A DNA stretch of 64,000 nucleotides from positions 70,704 through 134,703 of the forward strand of contig NW_019775727.1 in assembly GCF_001039355.2 (NCBI RefSeq), in the 5' to 3' direction. This stretch comes from Lingula anatina (Eukaryota; Brachiopoda; Lingulata; Lingulida; Lingulidae). Below the pieces are notes generated by a model. That model saw nothing but the letters and a program-made list of their open reading frames with translations, was not told the DNA's origin and made no database searches. Below, piece after piece: positions 34,621-46,283 of the stretch; position 1 is the stretch's first letter, and the number at the start of each line of letters is the position of its first letter. The translations under genes and the position numbers were made by a program.

Positions 34621-37600
34621 TTTGGGTATTTTAATTGAAATAATGCACCAGTTTACCAGTACCATTGACGAAACAGATAAACTAAGGCATTAACTATGAC
34701 AATGACATTCTGTACATCCTAGGCATGACAGTTTTAATGGGTGAGAGTTTAAAGGGAATTTTAAGTATTTAGTGCCTATACCTATGGGCGCTATATGTTC
34801 AACAGTGTTGGCATATGCATTTAATCTATATCGGCACTAATTTTGAAACAAGATATCGCCGATACGGCGCTCTACTATATATGTCTTTAAGACAAATATG
34901 GTGGATTTAACCGTTCTCCATGTGCACTTACGTAACATTATGGTTAGATAACCTAACCAGCCTTTTCTTTTACACATAACTGAAACATATATACCGAAAA
35001 TATATACCTGACTAACACGATCTTAAATTGTCAATTTTGCGACAAGCAAAGTATCCCATTTTTTTCTGATAACGGTCATTTCAGAAGCTTATTATGAAAT
35101 GCGTTATTTATTTATCCTCTTTTCTGAAAATCATTAATCTATCTCCTATTCTAGTTACCCTAGATTGTAAAGTTAACATTTAACTTGTGGAGTCGGAGAT
35201 TATCAATGACAGAGACAAGATTTATCAATAAAGAAAGAGTAAATTGGAACTCATATGTGCTCGCATCAAATCATTAAATCCGAAATAGCCATAAACAGCT
35301 AGCCCACAGAGATCAAATACATGTTGTTAAGCGCGACGATTTTTTGAAGTTGATACTAAAACTGTATTTATACGTATAATTTTGATGTGACCTTCGATCT
35401 GCAAAATTGTCAATACAAAGATCTGGCGATAGATAATGCAAAATATTCCACACTCGAGAGCATCTCCTTTCCCATTTTCTATATAGTTCGAATGTATCAA
35501 ATGAAAACCATTTTGAATTTCTGTGGTAAATATCTTCTTTAATGTCTATGTTTAGAGCTCCCCCCCATTTTTTTTTTTTTTTGATAAAAGCAAGAATAGT
35601 CTGCTCCTAATACATTGTACATGTACCTGTAGAACCAACGCCAAGAATTGCTCTTTTGCAAAATAAAAAGAAGAAAAAAATTACATCTACCTCTGTACGA
35701 CCGCTTGACTGCGCCGAAAGACTTGGTCGTGTCTTTTTATTATCAAAAATGCACCCATCCACCCACCCACTACCTTTCTCCCTACCCACACAGAATAATT
35801 TTCTAGCAAAACACGTATTGATTATTCTGTCACAAGCTACAGTCGTGGATAGATGCTGTAAGTACTCTAAGGACTGCTGAGCTGTCGTATCAACAGTTAG
35901 AAAATTCATCAGTTGCAAAGTCACATTACTTAATATCAGAAAACCTGACTGTGGCATGGCGTTATACATTTTCCCTGCACAACCCATTCCGGTGCCACAA
36001 ATAAAATGCGTAGAATCAGATTTTACAATTCTCATATCAATATCAGATTAAACACTGAATGAAATTTAACTTTGACTTAAAGAAAAGTTCAAAATAATCG
36101 ACTCAAACACAATGTTGTACTATTAAAAGGGACAGTCATCTAGAGCTCTAAGTCATGTTTCTACATTACAGATGGTGAACACGGACTCAAACTGTTGCCT
36201 AGAAGTAAAACCATGGCTGCTGACTGTCTCTGGAGGGAAAGATGATTACTTCAAATGGCATTATTTCAAATCAACGATAATACCCTTTAACCCTTATTCA
36301 TTACTCGTGCAGAATTTCCATTACTGTTGCACTAAAAGTTGGTTCATATTCCTGATGTATTCTAAACGAAGCCGATTACCTAACTGATTATGATACATTT
36401 GTGATGATAATCGGTAATTTTTGCAATCCGTCTTCGTCAACTGTCCAATTTTTTTCGGGAATGTCTAAGAGAAAAAAATGGATTTTATTTCGAGACTGGT
36501 CTAAAAACATTAACGGTTCGGTTTGGTTATCGACCAAATGAATAGAAGCACGGCAAACTTTCTCTCTGTAGGTAAAGTAGTATACACATTTTGAACCCCT
36601 TCATCTTGGTGAAATTCGTGAATCGTGGCCCCCTTGTCAACCTGAACTCTAAATTCTGTGATTCAAGAGACATACGTGAACATTAGTCCCAATTATACAA
36701 GTACATTAGTTCGGGATTTTATTCATGGACAAGTCTTATTTTCTCAGACTTTTTATTCATGTGCACCTTTTGTTCAATTGTCCACTCATTTGTTTTGCTT
36801 TTTATGTATTCGTTCAGTCATTTATTTTCTTGTTTTTGCATATCGGCAATCACAAGGGTTTCTGTGTTTTCATAGAATGAGACAAATTTTGTAGGTTTTT
36901 TCTTAGATTAACAGCAACGTTTAGTTTGTTGAGTTGTTTTCTATAATACTCATGTTGTCAGAATGAGGAGACACCAGTAAATTACTCTAAACATGGACAT
37001 TTAACAAAACAACAGAAAATTGCCAAACTCTGTCATTTTTTTTTAAAGAAAGAGTTGAAATTTAAATACTTGAATGGTTTGATGAAGTTGCCAAATGTGA
37101 ACTTTTAAGATAGTATGTGAATCAAGACCGTCGAAACCCGCTTGTGGCTTGGTTTCATAACGAGGGCACGAATCAATGTTTTGTTTTCGGGCTTAACTAC
37201 CTTGAGGTGCGAGAAGGGATGTTGACCAAACCCGCACGCACGCACGCACACACGCACACATTTACGTGAACCTTTTTCATATTTCACATGTTCTTCTGAC
37301 GGTCAAAGGCCAACTGGTGTATTTTTATCATGTCCGCATGGTTTCTTGATTAGCACTTGAACAAGGCAAAAAAAGGAGTAAATTGAATTAGCTTTATTTT
37401 GTTAACCTAATTCAACTGCTGTCCGCGCCGCAACCTTTTTTTAATCTTCTACACGACTATTTGTCTGCGGGGAGATAATTTTAAATTCCTGACATGAAAT
37501 TTCGCTTTGAACATATGCTGTCAAAATTTGATAGACTGCCTAGATCCATGTCAGAAAAGTCAAGTCGTTCTGGACCCTTTCGTACATGTATAAATGAAAA

Positions 37601-38766
37601 ATTAACCCATTAAGTGATCAGATTCCATATTTTGAAGAAAGACAAAATCCCCAGAGAAATAATATTTCTGAATTAGACTCGACCACCTCAAGTCAATACT
37701 TGTTCTGAGCTAAGACTATTAATATTAAGTCTAGGTTACATTTCCCACGGGCGACGTACGATGAAATCATATACGATATTCCGTGCGATTTTTTTAATCG
37801 CAAGTGAAGACATGCTACCGATTAAGTTAATGTTATATCTTTACATTGTATGGGTAGGACTTTCGGGCAGTACACGAGCACCATACGGAGATCGCATGAA
37901 AAATGTAATCTAAGCTTAAGGTGTCGAAAGTTTCAGCTTGACAAAAACCGTAGAGGTCACAGAGGCCGTGAATCCGTACGATTTTGCACGGTCAAAGCCC
38001 GCCTCCGCACGAAAAGATTAAAAGGAAATATAGATAACAGATTTCTCTGCCACGACCCCATATCATGTTTTATTTATCAACCTCACACAATCATGAACAA
38101 TAATTGACGTCGAATTTGATCTGTCATCCGAGACACGTTAACAACGTTCAAAGAGCGTACTTATGATTAAGTATACTACATCACGGTGTTACGGTATTAC
38201 GAGTACTTTCAGGTGGTACTGGGTTTTCCTATTTTAATCTCCCTAATCTTCTCCCCACTCCACCTGTCATCCGTTTTCTGAGACTCACGATAAGCGTTCA
38301 TAGAGCATAATTACGATCAATTTAAATGTGATATTGTTTAGATAGTACAACAAGTGCTTTTTAGTGGTATAAGGTTTCTTTTTTTCTTGGAGATTAAAAC
38401 TCTCTCTCTTTCTCGATCTATTGGCGAGTTGTTTACAAGTGACAGCTTTAATTTCAACAGTTTGAGTGAAGCTAATTCGCATTATTTACATTTACTAGAC
38501 AGTGCTATTACCTTGGACATTTACAGAATGGTAATCGGGGAAAAGTAATGCTTTTTCCCAGAAAAGCACGATGTGGAACAAAAACACAATTTCAAACCTT
38601 GGGAATTAGCAAAACACGAACTGTGACTCGAATTGACCATATGCCTGGCGGTCAATTGAATTTATCGATAAAAACTGACCGTTAACTTGTTTTCAGCAAT
38701 AATTTTGTGCCTCCCTTAACTCTGCCATCAGTTAGCAAAGTCCACCAATGGTTTATAGCATTCGCA

Positions 38767-38812
<46 letters not shown>

Positions 38813-40720
38813 GACAAGCTTAATCATAGGAAATAGTAAGATCGAACGGAAATTCAAATGAGTACCTTTAAATCACTACTTCATACATGCACTAATCTAA
38901 GAAAAGCTCAAGGGGATTATGCACCGTTAACGAAGTAGGTGGTTCAGTTGGAATTAAGCTGGCTCTTATTAAGTAAAATCTTGGCCAAGAATGCTAGCTA
39001 AACTAGTTTTAAAACTGCCCCGATTAATTTTCACCCTAGTATGACACGCATGTACGCGTATTTGTGTAAAAACCCACACGTGCACATACAGATATGTAAG
39101 TAACAGATTAGAATTTGACTTAATATTTCATATTTTTATATTTTGATCTTTGAAATTGTAACGATAGTGTGGTTTATTTAAAAAAAGTGAATATTTTGGT
39201 TACGTCAGGAGCACGTATTGTGTGTAATATTTGCACAACTGTTTTATAGCAATTATTCATTACTTTTTCTCGGTTTCTTTCCATATTGGCTGGTACTGAA
39301 GTATAAAGAAGCAAAAAGAATCGAGAAATCCGCATTATGCAGTTCTGTCTGCTTTTGTTCTCCGGCGAATAGAGTTCAGATTTTGCAACATAAGGTCTGA
39401 TAAAAAAATCTAAGACACCCTTTGTCTTTATCTTAACAACCTTAACGACAATGCTTCTCAGCTGATTTTGAGATAAAGCTTATAACCAATGGGAATAGCC
39501 TTAAAGGAGAATATCAGTACTACGTGACGTCTCATGAGACGAGAAATCTAGCAACTCGGCTTGTTTAGCTCTTATCGATTATCCATATAGCAATTAAGGG
39601 TTTTTTTTGTACGTCTAATAATTTGCCCCCCCCCCCTTTCATGTCAATGTCAAAGGTGAAAATGCAATTTTTTGTCAGTATTTTTATTGACAAAAGGTTG
39701 CATATATTGTAGCTAAAACATTGTTTTCAGCAGCTTATAGTAGAATTTGTTGATATTCTTTGAGGTGTACGAATTATGATATGGTTAAATTGAAAGGGGC
39801 GAATATCAACAAAAATTAGTGAAAACCCACGGTATTCCAACATTTAAGTGATATTGATCTTCTGATGCAAAATAAAACACTCTTTTAAATTGCCACCATC
39901 CTATCATCCTACAGTATAAGTTAATGTAATCGATCATTTTGAGCGTGCACGTTTATTTCAATTATTTCTAGACCTATAAATGGTGCATTTAATGATAATT
40001 ATTTTCTAATCAACTTATCAGGTCAGTGGCCAAGATTAAATCACTGAAACTTTAGTTTTCGGATGCTGAGGGTCCCAGGTATATGTCATTAAAAGTTTAT
40101 CGAATCCTCCTGGGCAGACAGGAAGAACGTCATCATGATATCTCTCTGATTCAGATAATTCTACACAAAATTTGCATCTGCCACTCGAAAACATACAAGC
40201 CTCCTTATACGCATACACGTGGTGTTTGACAAATATATCGTCCCCGGATTGTCTGAAAGCTCACCTGCTCGGATGTACATGTAATATTGTAAGTTTTCTA
40301 CGAGTATCCGTTAAACGGTTGTCGAAATTGTTTTTCAGACAAGACTTTGTTCAAAGCGATTGATTTCGAACTTTGATACTCCATTTATCACCAAATTTCA
40401 AGAAGTATTCCTAGTCACGTAGTATATCTTCATTAAGGCCTTGTCAAGTAAAATAAAGTAATGTGATATGGTATCTTGCGAAAGTGAGCTATTCAAGTAA
40501 ATAAAGTTCGATCAAATGCTATGAGGCATTGCTAGAAAATTCGTGCTCATGTGTACTGGTGTGTGCAGTGTTTATGGGGCATGAACCACTCCCTTATCAC
40601 GAGCCCATCCTTTCCTCTACATCCCCCCCCCCCCCCCCCAAAAAAAAAAAAAGTCTTACGAAGGAAATGATCCCTTCCTCCCTTAGGGTAATCCTGTGTC
40701 CTTCAGTGCGTGTGTGCGTG

Positions 40721-40752
<32 letters not shown>

Positions 40753-41656
40753 AGCGCTGTGGTGTGTACATACAAATGAATTATTGCCTGTTCGCGTGCG
40801 ATAGCGCATTGAATCACGGCCCCACCCAGCATGATTTCTGCTTTGAGTACAATAGTTCAACTCCACTGCTACTGTAACTACGACCAAAATTATCTATGTC
40901 TCCATCAATTGATTTGACAATGTGGGCATGTAAATCTAACTCAGTTCAATCCTCTTGAGAGACGGTGCTTTTATGCCAAATTAATAAAAATGTATCACCA
41001 ACTTGGACCAAGGAGGACACAAAGACAAGAGGCCCAGATCTAGATGAGACACATTAGTGTCATTTGAAAGATGAATGCTTCAGAGATTTACAAAATACAT
41101 GTGAAATAAAGAAGATTAATATTACAATAGTAATTGCTTTAAATGATGAATTGGCACCATACGGCATATCAGAGTCGCTTTCAGTTAGTTGCCCTTCCTT
41201 TACGTCATGGCCATTACGTCATTTTTTTGTATTGTGGGCAGTTATCTTTTAACTAAGAAAGATTTTTCACCAAAATAGAAAGAACGTGTGCCTTAATCTT
41301 TTTTCTCGAGAGGCAAACATGAGAAGCATATCACAAGTAAATGGAAATGACATCTGCGTTGCTTTCGGTGAAGTCTGACATTTTACATCGAGATTACCTT
41401 TTCATGTAAGGTCTAAACCACCGGAGAGTAAAAAGTAATGCAAAAAAAGTAAATTACTTCCGCACACACGGCTGATATGATGACAGAATAATTCTCCAGT
41501 ATGGCAGTATCAAGATTCATAATACTTCAATTTCCTTATGTTGGGTAATTTGGCGAGTAAAATTGTAGCGAAGTCTCGCTACATGTACCACACCATGACA
41601 AGCCTAAAAATGACCAACTGTATTAAAAAACGGCCGCTACAGACAGGGGCTTACTG

Positions 41657-41696
<40 letters not shown>

Positions 41697-42511
41697 GCAG
41701 CGAATTGGTGACGCCAATACAGCAGCAGTTAGTTGGAACAGAAACGGTATACATGTAATTATTCATTTCGATATCGCTTTCATTTATTTCTGTACACGGT
41801 GAGATTGAACGTAACATTTACATCAGCTTATCAAAATATTGTTTTAATATTCCAGCCGAGTCTCAAGGCTGTCGACATGGTTGCTGCTCATTCACCACTA
41901 CATTTAACGTGAAATACTACTTATAGCAAAGTTTGATGAAGTACCGTTTATTCACCTTTTGAAACTCACAAGTATGTAACGCCGTACGGATTAAAAAGAA
42001 AAAAAATATACGTTTATACGCATTTTCAACAATTACACTACAACAGTTTCCGTTCGACAGGTATTAGTGAAGACTACAGTTCTTATCCTGTTTAATCGTT
42101 CATTTTACAACCATTTTTCAAGAGTCCTGTCTGTTTGTGTGTCTAATTAACAAACCATCCAAGTTTAAGATAATTACAATAGAGATACAGCAAATATAAG
42201 TACGGCTATAGATTAAATTTTTATATTCATGAGCACAGTTTCTTTAGTGTCATTTAATTTCTGCCTTCATAAATGTTCATACTATCTTATCCTAGGGGCG
42301 AATTAAATTGGAAAAAAATGTCAAAATTGCTTCATACTAATTTTGGGGTCGGCGATTAAAAATCTACATAAAAAGCAATGATCTTTACAGTCGCCCAAAG
42401 GTTCCATATACAAACAGGCCATGGTAGTAATCTTTGACCATCAGCAAACCTATGTTATTGCCTAAGAGGTCACACAGAATGTTAATTCATATCAGCCATT
42501 CCAGTAAGGAC
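34621..42511. other. 7.9 kb without a supportable gene
   Basis: I see no domain-bearing frame or splice-linked exons on either strand. It includes the 3' untranslated region of the mosaic gene, a (CT)n run at about 38768-38807, a poly-C then poly-A tract at about 40624-40652, a (GT)n run at about 40722-40751 and a 35-base poly-T at about 41661-41695. It may also hold regulatory DNA or the 3' untranslated region of the GPCR gene. Confidence 0.55.
35227..35232 (+). terminator. Candidate poly(A) signal for the mosaic gene
   Basis: AATAAA lies 607 bases after the stop codon. It is the clearest candidate downstream, though other AT-rich hexamers occur nearby. Confidence 0.4.
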
Positions 42512-43618
42512 CTACAGAGACGTAGTGATTGTCCAGCTTGACCCCCGCTGACCAAATTCCTCGTGTGTACTCTTGTAGGCCTCCCCTGTCGCTCGCTTCG
42601 GACGCCTCGCCCCGCCTACACTGCTTCCAATGCTACGTTCTTGCCAGGTAGCTACAACGGTGCGGCAACACACGTGTTTCACTTCGTCCCGGAATATTTT
42701 GGCGGAGGCAACATACAGAAAGAAATTGACGCAGTGATTGGTTTTGCTGAGGAGAAACAAACCTTCTCGGATCACCAGATAAATGTTAGGTATGTCCTTT
42801 CGGATCCGGTGCCCTTGCATTTCGAGAGTGGACATGTAGATTTCGAACCCATAAATAGGCCAATTAAGGATAATGAAACTGAAAGTCGTCACCAAGAGAA
42901 GCGCGTGTGTTCTCCTGTGAGAAGAAACACCGATGGACGATGGCGCCATTTCCTTACGCAACTTGCTGACGTTACGGAGTTTCCAAACTATCAGAACAGC
43001 GACCACTGCAAGGAAAATAGATATGGCCGTGTGGCCAAACGTATACACATAATTTCCGACGTCTCTCATGCTCAATCGGACTACTGGATCTACGGAGCAG
43101 CGCGCCAGATCGTAGGTATTTAGAACCACCACGGCTGCAGCTATGCTTAAACAAGTAATCACAGCGATCTTTTTAGTACATAAAACCGACGCTTGAAGCG
43201 GTTTTTTCACGATGATTAACCGTTCTACGGTCACCGCCAACACGTAGAAGATGGACAAGTACAGAAAACAATCGTTGAAATATGTCCCAATGCTGTCAAA
43301 TAAGCACAAGTCCCTTGTGTTCGGCCGTACACTATTGAATGTCACGCATTCATAAGCTTGGAAAAGTAAAGCACAGTTATCTGCGGCGGCCAAAAACAGT
43401 ATGTACGTGAAAGTAGACTTGTTTCTAAGCCTTCGACTACACAGGACGACGAGAAACGTTGTTCCATTAGCAAGAAGCCCAATGGCGGCAATGATGTATA
43501 TTGTAGTGCACCAGCACGCTTCGTGCGTGAACCAACAAAAATGCCCCTCGTTCAAATCTGGGTAGAGGATGGACAAGTTATAATTGATGTAGTTGAAGGT
43601 ACTAACGTTGCTTACCAT
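42512..43618 (-). CDS. Class A (rhodopsin-type) peptide-like GPCR, intronless
   Basis: The reading frame is 368 residues from the first ATG at 43618; the frame continues 19 residues further upstream without an ATG. Seven hydrophobic segments are visible. Landmarks are TM1 GLLANGTTF, TM2 LAAADN, a cysteine before TM3 (RDLCLF), TM3 end AVTVERL (E-R-L in place of D-R-Y), a cysteine in the second loop (LARCSVD), TM6 FIILNWPIY and TM7 NHCVNFFLY (in place of NPxxY). NVS and NLS glycosylation sites lie in the N-terminus. The pattern is closest to invertebrate FMRFamide-type and related orphan peptide receptors. The ligand cannot be read from sequence. It signals from the plasma membrane through G proteins. 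Confidence 0.85.
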   Translation of the reverse strand: MVSNVSTFNYINYNLSILYPDLNEGHFCWFTHEACWCTTIYIIAAIGLLANGTTFLVVLCSRRLRNKSTFTYILFLAAADNCALLFQAYECVTFNSVRPNTRDLCLFDSIGTYFNDCFLYLSIFYVLAVTVERLIIVKKPLQASVLCTKKIAVITCLSIAAAVVVLNTYDLARCSVDPVVRLSMRDVGNYVYTFGHTAISIFLAVVAVLIVWKLRNVSKLRKEMAPSSIGVSSHRRTHALLLVTTFSFIILNWPIYGFEIYMSTLEMQGHRIRKDIPNIYLVIREGLFLLSKTNHCVNFFLYVASAKIFRDEVKHVCCRTVVATWQERSIGSSVGGARRPKRATGEAYKSTHEEFGQRGSSWTITTSL

Positions 43619-45521
43619 CGTCCGTGACTGTGCCAAACCTGAATTGCTGGAGGAGAATTTAAAAGAATTTTGCAATGTCCGATGTCCTGTGATAAACTAA
43701 AGAGTGGTAAGGTCAGATTTCAAACTCTGCACGCACAAGCGTTGGTTAAATTAGGATTCCCGTTGCGGATGGTGTCACACTGGGAAATAAACACTGTTGA
43801 TTCCTGTTCAAATACTTTCAGAAGTGTTTCAGCGCTTTGATTAAATTTGTGGAAACCCGGTTCCGATCATGAACTGCAGGACAGATCAGGAAATATCTCT
43901 CTGCTGTATGGTTTGTTCTCCTTTACCCAAAAGCATGTAGACTTTATATGTGTTGGTTTAAATCTATCTCATCGATTCGACGTTTGTGTGTGCAAAGCCG
44001 AAGACGCTCCTTAAGTGACGCGGTGCTTATCACGGCATTGAAAGAAAGCATGCTTTTTGTTGCGGCTTGACCACATGAATTGAAACGTCAAATATAATTA
44101 CCTAGTCTCTCTCGTTGCACAAATCGAATATTGCAATGCTATTCGCCGTATGAATTATATTATCGGGGGTCAAGAGGAAAAATAAACAATCCTGATTGTC
44201 CATTTGAGGCATTTCGTTAATTATTTGCGTCTATCCATTTATTGTTTGTTCCTTAATTTATCATGTCACGCCCACATAAACACTCGCCCACCAGAACACA
44301 GTTAAGCCTTTATGGAAAGCCATGACAAGCAGATACTTTTAAAAGTGTCAATAGGTCAAATATATGCGGCAGAGGGTATAAAACAAAACACATTTTTACT
44401 ACAATTCTCCTGCCTCGTAATTAACGTTACAATCCGTAGCCTAAGGCTTATTTTATACAAAAAGAGAATATAACACATATGCATTTGGACACAAGAAAAC
44501 GCTATTGTAAGCCTTCTAGGTATTCTTGTGCCCTGGACAATGTTTGCTAATACGACAACCGACAGTGTACATTCTGCATTTGACATTTATTGCTTTCAAT
44601 CTTGTAATATTGCTTAGTGCGAGATTTTGACAGAAAGGCAATTCATTCCGTTGAGCAGAAACCCTAAATGTTTATCTCCTTGAATAAAAAAGGCAACAGC
44701 TTGAAGGAGTTTACTACGCCTGCACAAACAAAGACAATGCAGGATTTGACATACAGCAATGGATTTGACGGGTATTTTTTTTCAAATGAGATAATGCGCC
44801 CATTGGGAGATGCTATCGGTGAATAATACTCTGCTCGGCGTATAACTAAATGTCATGTTGTATAAATCTATCTCGCCCTATGTAATGTTAGTCCAATATC
44901 AGATAACTGAATTGACACTTCTGTGGATTTTCTTTCTCGATGTTCACAAGGTATCGATCTCTTTGAATCAAGTGTGTGCATCAGGATATACAGTCAAACT
45001 TCAGAAACAGGCATATGTATACCGACCATAAAACATATGGTCATAACTATTACAGGTCGCATTTGGTACAGTAATCGAATAAACTCTGAAGACTTTTAAA
45101 CTTTGTGAGTTTTTAATTGTCACATTTAATGTTTGTTTGAACCAAATGTGCATGGGAACAAGGTTAGATATGCGCAGGTAGCGTAACTCGAAAGCTCGAA
45201 GCCCTCGAACATTTAATAAAGGCCGAGCGTGTTTAAGTGTGTTTACGATTAACGGAATCCTGTCAAGCACTGATTAACATCTTTCGGTTTATTGAAACAA
45301 GTGTTAGTTGATAGCACGAAAACCTTTTCTTTAATTATCAAGTACATACTTAAAATTTTATCCAAGTGTTTTTACCCGTTGGATGTAATGGTTTTTGTCT
45401 GTTGCAATAGCATATGTATATACCGCTCTCAAGCGTAATTGCAGTATGTAGCCTTCTTTTACTTTGGGTCTGGTTTTCAGTCTATTTTTACTCTATTTTT
45501 ACTCTCTCTCTCTCTCTCTAT

Positions 45522-45561
<40 letters not shown>

Positions 45562-46280
45562 AGCAGAACATGAGAAGATAAAGTCTTCCATCAGATTTGT
45601 AGATACTTTGGTTGTCAAAATCGATTTTTTGATAACATCTAGTGATAAAGACAACTTTGTTCCATTGAAAAATTATCTATTACCACCATCCCTTAGCAAA
45701 ATATCAGGCCTGTTGCAAATTCTCAGCGAATTCGCAGCAAATTTGCTGCAATATTGCTGCAAACTGCAATTCCTTCTTTCAAATTTGCAGAAATTTGCAG
45801 CAATATGGCCGTAAATTAGCAGCAATACATTTTTCTTGCAAACTCCTACAAACTCGTTGCTGCAAACTTTTTTAGTTTTGCCAAGGGATATCATCTCATA
45901 CTTGCTATCTTACACTATAATATGAACATCAGACTTAAAGACAAATTAGAAAGTGTGAGATTTTTGAGAAAATACTGATTGACAAAAGGTAACGAAAGCA
46001 AAAATTGCGTTAAATTCACAAAAAAATAACCCAGTTATATAAACTGATCAAGCGAGAATTTGGAATCACTCAAGGTTGCTACTTTTTTATCCGTGTTCTA
46101 CTTATTCACTTTTTAGTGTAATCTGCATATACTGTTAGTACAGAGGGGTATATTAAACATCTCTTTTGTTTCGTACAATAAAAATTGCAAAAGTGGTAAA
46201 TCTCTCTCTGTACTTCTCGCTCTTTTTCAGTATTAGTAAGTACGCTCTGGGTAGGAAAGTAACAAATTCGTTGGTTTCGC
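43619..46280. other. Intergenic DNA upstream of the GPCR
   Basis: No gene is seen. It includes the putative GPCR promoter and 5' untranslated region, a TC/GA hairpin near 45502-45557 and a GCAGCAAATTTGCTGC-type palindrome-rich stretch near 45710-45870. Confidence 0.5.
45502..45557. repeat. (TC)n-TATTA-(GA)n inverted low-complexity repeat
   Basis: A TC run of about 18 bases is followed by a short spacer and a GA run of about 36 bases. The two runs are complementary and could form a hairpin. Confidence 0.85.
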
Positions 46281-46283
46281 TTT

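Noticed and set aside
35607-36035. 142-residue minus-strand open frame
   Set aside because: It has no recognisable domain, crosses low-complexity A/T and CCCA-rich stretches, and lacks supporting splice or promoter context.
42563-43123. 186-residue plus-strand frame
   Set aside because: It is antisense to the GPCR coding frame and has no domain features of its own.
43619-43675. 19 extra N-terminal residues for the GPCR
   Set aside because: The frame is open but there is no ATG; it would have to start at TTG. The first ATG at 43618 is used.
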